From: Acidimicrobiaceae bacterium
GTDB lineage: Bacteria > Actinomycetota > Acidimicrobiia > Acidimicrobiales > RAAP-2
DNA length: 9,889 bases
Reading direction: 5' to 3'
Assembly (NCBI GenBank): GCA_003164275.1
Contig: PLSY01000344.1
Coordinates: 1-9,889, forward strand
The number at the start of each line of letters is the position of its first letter. Position 1 is the stretch's first letter. The notes under the pieces are model-generated. The model saw nothing but the letters and a program-made list of their open reading frames with translations. It was not told the origin of the DNA and did no database searches. Below are positions 7,130 through 9,889 of the stretch, in pieces. Both the position numbers and the translations under genes were made by a program.

Positions 7130-7950
7130 ATTGAAGGCTAATGGCTACGACCGTAAAAGTGCCGTGAAATTACTTCTGATGTCCGGAGGGGGACCGATTG
7201 TGTCGTGTCTTGGAAGATGGTGGCGTGATTTAGCGCGTTGTCGCCCTCAAAGACCCCGCAAGCCCAACTTCGGACTCAGGAGCCTGGCGGGCCGGACTCG
7301 CTGCGCTCCGGTTCAGTTGGCGAACTGCTCGGAGCCCAACACCAGATCGGGACGCTGCCCAACAACTTTGAGGAGGCCCAACCCCTTCAATCCTCGTCGA
7401 AAGTGATCAATTGATACGAGGAAGGGGATGCTGGCGAAATCTCAATCCCTGTCGCCAACGATGATCCGGTGGTCTCCGACGTCGTAGAACTTAGGCCGGC
7501 AGGAGGAAGCAAACGGGACGGCTCTCAACGCGGCTTGATCGACATTCGCGTCGAAACGAGGGTGGAAGAAGATAACCAGCCTGCTGGGGGGTATGTGGGC
7601 CTCGGGAGAACATGCATCCAATGAAATATGCGGCACTGGGTTCTCATTGTGTCCCCCAAGGTCCACCGATGTTGTAGGAATCACAACGCCTACCCTGGTC
7701 AGAGCTAGAGCGACAGATCGACGGGGGTCGTCTGGTGCCTGCCGGACATTGCATTTATCAGACAGTTGCGAGGGTCGCACGGTTGACGTGAGTCGCCCGT
7801 CGTCATTCGCCAGGACGGCCACCCGCCCCATCGCCGGGGTCCACCATGCCAGAACTCCTCTAGGATTTCGCCCGATCCCATTCGGCCGCGTCTGTCAAAG
7901 GCCACGAGTCATCGCTCGCTTGGACAAGCCAAGTCGACACCTTGTGGGAT
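7130..7950. other. Region of about 800 nt without a convincing gene; possible interrupted remnant
   Basis: No protein family is recognised on either strand. The best candidate is a - strand frame open from 7894 to a TGA at 7442-7444 (ATG at 7831, 129 codons). It continues in the same frame for another 42 codons to a TGA at 7315-7313. The translation has protein-like stretches either side of the internal stop (DVGDHRIIVGD before; DHFRRGLKGLGLL and QRPDLVLGSEQF after), as expected for an old gene with a nonsense mutation. Third-base bias is weak, there is no ribosome site before ATG 7831, and other frames are also partly open, so chance is not excluded. The region should also contain the promoter of the USP gene, but I found no clear -35/-10 pair. 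Confidence 0.3.
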
Positions 7951-7957
7951 AGGCGGG

Positions 7958-7982
7958 CCGTCGGGTGTGTAGACCCGAACGG
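7958..7982 (+). promoter_or_regulatory. Inverted repeat in the SDR leader, possible operator
   Basis: CCG-TCGGGT (7958-7966) pairs with ACCCGA-CGG (7973-7982, one bulged A) around the 6-nt spacer GTGTAG. This gives nine GC-rich base pairs ending 34 bases before the SDR start. A smaller repeat, CTTGG-ACAAG-CCAAG, lies at 7919-7933. The position suits a repressor operator or a leader hairpin. The half-site is unlike the palindrome upstream of the nearby TetR gene, so the two are probably not bound by the same protein. Confidence 0.35.
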
Positions 7983-8006
7983 GGTGACGGGGAAGGGTTC
8001 GAATAG

Positions 8007-8014
8007 AGGAGGAG
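8007..8014 (+). promoter_or_regulatory. Ribosome binding site of the SDR gene
   Basis: The purine run AGGAGGAG ends two bases before ATG 8017. It supports this start over the GTG/ATG candidates further upstream, whose added residues do not resemble an SDR N-terminus. Confidence 0.8.
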
Positions 8015-8016
8015 CA

Positions 8017-8886
8017 ATGACGCTTGACCAGGAGTCACTCGAAGGCAAAGTGGCGGTGATCACTGGGGCATCGACGGGCATCGGTCGTGCCACTGCAACC
8101 GTGTTGGCCCGCGAGGGCATGCGACTCGTGCTTGCTTCTCGTCGTCCGGACAGGTTGGAACTGGCGGTCACCGAGCTACGCGCATCAGGTGCGCAAGTAC
8201 TCGGTGTCCCGACTGACGTCAGTCAGTACGACGAAGTGCAAGGTCTTGCCAACAAAGCCAAGAGCGAGTTCGGCCAAGTCGACGTCGCCTTTTTCAATGC
8301 CGGCATCTCTGGCGGGTCGTCCCTCCTCGATGTGGACCTCGATGCGTGGCAACGTTCGGTCGGCACAAACGTCTTCGGACTGCTCCACGGGATCAAGGCT
8401 TTCTTGCCGCTGGTGAATCAACAAGGCACCGGTGGAAGCCTTCTGGCAACGTCGTCGGGGGCTGGAGTACACGGCACCTCCTATAAGACCGCCACGTATG
8501 CAATGACCAAGAGTGCCCAGCTGACCATCATGGAGGCTCTCTACGGGCAACTGAGAGATGCCGGATCGAAGCTGCACGTCGGCATAGTGCTCCCTCCCCT
8601 CACGCGGACCAATCTTGCCGGCGACGATCTGTCCATCTGGTCGCAGGTCGAGCGCATGCTCGCAACTTCGGCGAACGCGCCGGCACTCATCAAGCCCCAT
8701 GAGGTCGCCGAGGTGATCCTGGAAGGCATCCGTGGCCGCCGCTTTTGGATCGAGGCCACAGAGGAGCAGAATGAACGACTGTTTGGAGGCCGCGACTCCG
8801 GTGCGACTAGACGGAAGGAAAAGCTGATCGGCGCGAAGTCAGAGGCCATCCTGCATGGCGCAAGCCCCGATGGGTATCTGTGGTGA
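8017..8886 (+). CDS. Short-chain dehydrogenase/reductase, NAD(P)-dependent
   Basis: This 289-residue Rossmann-fold oxidoreductase is of the classical SDR type. The cofactor motif TGASTGIG is at 16-23. Arg42 and Arg43, after the second strand, suggest NADP(H) preference. Asp67 (PTDVS) and FNAGI (93-97) are the usual structural motifs. The catalytic residues are Asn118 (GTNVFG), Ser146 or Ser147, Tyr161 and Lys165 (YAMTK). The serine-to-tyrosine spacing is one residue longer than usual, with no sign of lost function. The C-terminal 50 residues, after GRRFWIEA, form a charged extension beyond the core. The substrate cannot be read from the sequence. The gene is monocistronic here and converges on a TetR-type regulator, a common arrangement for small catabolic or detoxification modules, but regulation by that protein is only inferred. 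Confidence 0.94.
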   Translation: MTLDQESLEGKVAVITGASTGIGRATATVLAREGMRLVLASRRPDRLELAVTELRASGAQVLGVPTDVSQYDEVQGLANKAKSEFGQVDVAFFNAGISGGSSLLDVDLDAWQRSVGTNVFGLLHGIKAFLPLVNQQGTGGSLLATSSGAGVHGTSYKTATYAMTKSAQLTIMEALYGQLRDAGSKLHVGIVLPPLTRTNLAGDDLSIWSQVERMLATSANAPALIKPHEVAEVILEGIRGRRFWIEATEEQNERLFGGRDSGATRRKEKLIGAKSEAILHGASPDGYLW

Positions 8887-8930
8887 CCTCGAATGTCGTG
8901 AAAGCGGGTGACCGAGGACCCTGGCGCGCC

Positions 8931-8949
8931 CCGACGAGTCATTCGTCGG
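8931..8949 (+). terminator. Stem-loop after the SDR gene
   Basis: A perfect 7-bp stem, CCGACGA (8931-8937) with TCGTCGG (8943-8949), closes a 5-nt loop 44 bases after the SDR stop. There is no T-run, so it would be a U-less terminator of the kind often seen in actinobacteria. Confidence 0.45.
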
Positions 8950-8953
8950 CCCA

Positions 8954-8990
8954 GTTCGCAGAAGAGGACAAGGACCCTCTAGGTGCGAAC
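8954..8990 (-). terminator. Bipartite stem-loop after the TetR gene
   Basis: GTTCGCA (8954-8960) pairs with TGCGAAC (8984-8990). Inside a small internal loop, AGAGG (8963-8967) pairs with CCTCT (8976-8980) around an 8-nt loop. It begins four bases past the TetR stop when read on the - strand, so it is well placed as that gene's terminator and could act for both convergent genes. Confidence 0.5.
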
Positions 8991-8994
8991 GTGT

Positions 8995-9741
8995 CTACGC
9001 TCCTCCCGGAAGGGTTCCGACCGCCTCCTCTTTAGAAGTCCTCGCCCTGGCGGACGAGACGGGCACAAACTCTTGGCGTATGGCCGAGGCGATGCCGCGC
9101 ACGACCAGTGCTCGCACCTCCTCATCGGCCGGAAGGTCCGTCACGCTCGCCGAGATGAGGCGACCGATCAGATGCCCTCGGAGTGTCGAGAAGGCGTATT
9201 GCACGAGCCGTTCATCGGCCGCGGCATCGCCGAGCGCCTGTTCGAACAGTGGCTGCCACGCCCTGCTGAGCTGAACCCCGTGTTGGGCGATGGCTTGGCG
9301 GGTGTCGTTGGACGTCTCTGGGTCACGACTGAGATCGAGGATGATCTGCAGTTGGGCCAACTGTTCGGGCCGGGAGTAGTACGCCCCGAGTACATCGAAG
9401 AGGCTCTGCAGCCTCTCCTCGAGAGAGTCGCCTTCGACGTGCGCGGTCGCCACAAGTTCCTCGAAGTCGTACCAACGGTCTCGGAGAACTTCGAGCAGGA
9501 GGCCTTCTCGTGAACCGAACTGGTGCTGCAGCGTTCCCCACGTGACGCCGGCCCGTCGGGCGATCTCGTTGGAACTGGTGCGGTAGTAGCCCTTTTCCAG
9601 GATGCTGTCGATGGCGGCCTGAAGCACCCTGACGCGCGTTTGCTCCCCATCGCTCCTGCGTCGCCGATCAGAGCGGACTGCAGGAAGCGGCCACATGTGA
9701 TCCGGCGTGTCCTCGGGTCCGTCTGAGGAGAGTTGCGTCAC
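8995..9741 (-). CDS. TetR/AcrR-family transcriptional regulator
   Basis: This 248-residue protein is a predicted dimeric repressor. The TetR helix-turn-helix lies at about 35-83: a first helix around VLQAAIDSILEKGYYRTS, then EIARRAGVTWGTLQHQFGSR, which holds the turn and recognition helix. Residues 90-225 form the variable, mainly helical ligand-binding and dimerisation region. A basic segment (RSDRRRRSD, 23-31) precedes the HTH, and about 20 residues trail the last helix. GTG 9741 is the longest start; ATG 9696 (residue 16) is also possible and would still include the whole HTH. Neither has a strong ribosome site. It converges on the SDR gene. A 21-bp palindrome 46 bases upstream is a likely autoregulatory operator. 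The ligand is unknown. Confidence 0.93.
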   Translation of the reverse strand: MTQLSSDGPEDTPDHMWPLPAVRSDRRRRSDGEQTRVRVLQAAIDSILEKGYYRTSSNEIARRAGVTWGTLQHQFGSREGLLLEVLRDRWYDFEELVATAHVEGDSLEERLQSLFDVLGAYYSRPEQLAQLQIILDLSRDPETSNDTRQAIAQHGVQLSRAWQPLFEQALGDAAADERLVQYAFSTLRGHLIGRLISASVTDLPADEEVRALVVRGIASAIRQEFVPVSSARARTSKEEAVGTLPGGA

Positions 9742-9787
9742 GGAGCATCAAGTCGAGCCAAGTGGCGATCAGGGCAACCGTTCGGGG

Positions 9788-9808
9788 CGGTGATTTCATT
9801 CATCACCG
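9788..9808 (-). promoter_or_regulatory. Candidate TetR-type operator
   Basis: CGGTGAT (9788-9794) and ATCACCG (9802-9808) form a perfect inverted repeat with a 7-nt spacer, 21 bp in all. It ends 46 bases before the GTG of the TetR gene. Size and location are typical of sites through which TetR-family repressors control themselves and, where present, a divergent neighbour beyond the right edge. Confidence 0.5.
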
Positions 9809-9832
9809 TAGAGGGCCTGCGTCCTCCCAGGC

Positions 9833-9838
9833 ATTGTA
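9833..9838 (-). promoter_or_regulatory. Possible -10 element for the TetR gene
   Basis: TACAAT on the - strand resembles a sigma-70-type -10 box (TATAAT). It would start transcription near 9826, placing the palindrome at 9788-9808 just downstream, where a bound repressor would block elongation. No good -35 is seen 16-18 bases away. A second palindrome, ATGCG-TGAG-CGCAT, lies upstream at 9858-9871. Confidence 0.25.
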
Positions 9839-9889
9839 GCTGCATACAGACAAGCTTATGCGTGAGCGCATTGACTCATCTAAAACCTC

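Noticed and set aside
7131..7952. Plus-strand frames at 7131-7406 and 7593-7952
   Set aside because: No ribosome sites; Arg/Pro/Ser-rich translations typical of non-coding GC-rich DNA; no recognisable domain.
8983..9513. 176-codon plus-strand frame opposite the TetR gene
   Set aside because: It is an antisense shadow; the - strand encodes an unmistakable TetR helix-turn-helix protein.
1..9889. CRISPR array, insertion sequence, tRNA or att site
   Set aside because: No regularly spaced repeats, transposase or integrase, terminal inverted repeats with target duplications, or tRNA-like cloverleaf were seen.

Overview
The window looks like chromosomal DNA from a GC-rich bacterium (about 60% GC by eye), most likely an actinobacterium. 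The reasons are the actinobacterial style of the KdpD proteins, the use of GTG starts, TetR and SDR neighbours, and stem-loops without U-tracts at gene ends. I cannot place it more narrowly. No rRNA, tRNA, CRISPR array, insertion sequence or phage gene was recognised.

Left part (about 1-6400, mostly + strand): a Kdp-type signalling island. It holds (i) a 402-residue protein with only the KdpD N-terminal ATP-binding domain and a USP domain; (ii) after a gap with two tandem stem-loops, a separate membrane protein with the KdpD DUF4118 membrane domain and a GAF-like region; (iii) after a second gap, a complete 898-residue KdpD sensor histidine kinase; and (iv) kdpE, an OmpR-type response regulator overlapping kdpD by 4 nt. 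Proteins (i) and (ii) together cover every KdpD input domain but no kinase, so a split, kinase-less KdpD paralogue sits beside an intact two-component system. The KdpFABC potassium pump is not in the window.

Middle (about 6400-7950): a stand-alone universal stress protein on the - strand converges on kdpE. It is followed by roughly 800 nt with no convincing gene, in which one interrupted - strand reading frame may be a gene remnant.

Right part (about 7950-9889): a short-chain dehydrogenase/reductase on the + strand has a strong ribosome site and an inverted repeat in its leader. It converges on a TetR-family repressor on the - strand, with two stem-loops between the two genes. A near-perfect 21-bp palindrome upstream of the TetR gene is a good candidate autoregulatory operator.

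Working model (inference): the complete KdpD/KdpE senses potassium or turgor stress. The split paralogue may modulate that kinase, or may be a decaying duplicate. The USP fits a stress theme, and the SDR/TetR pair is a separate module.
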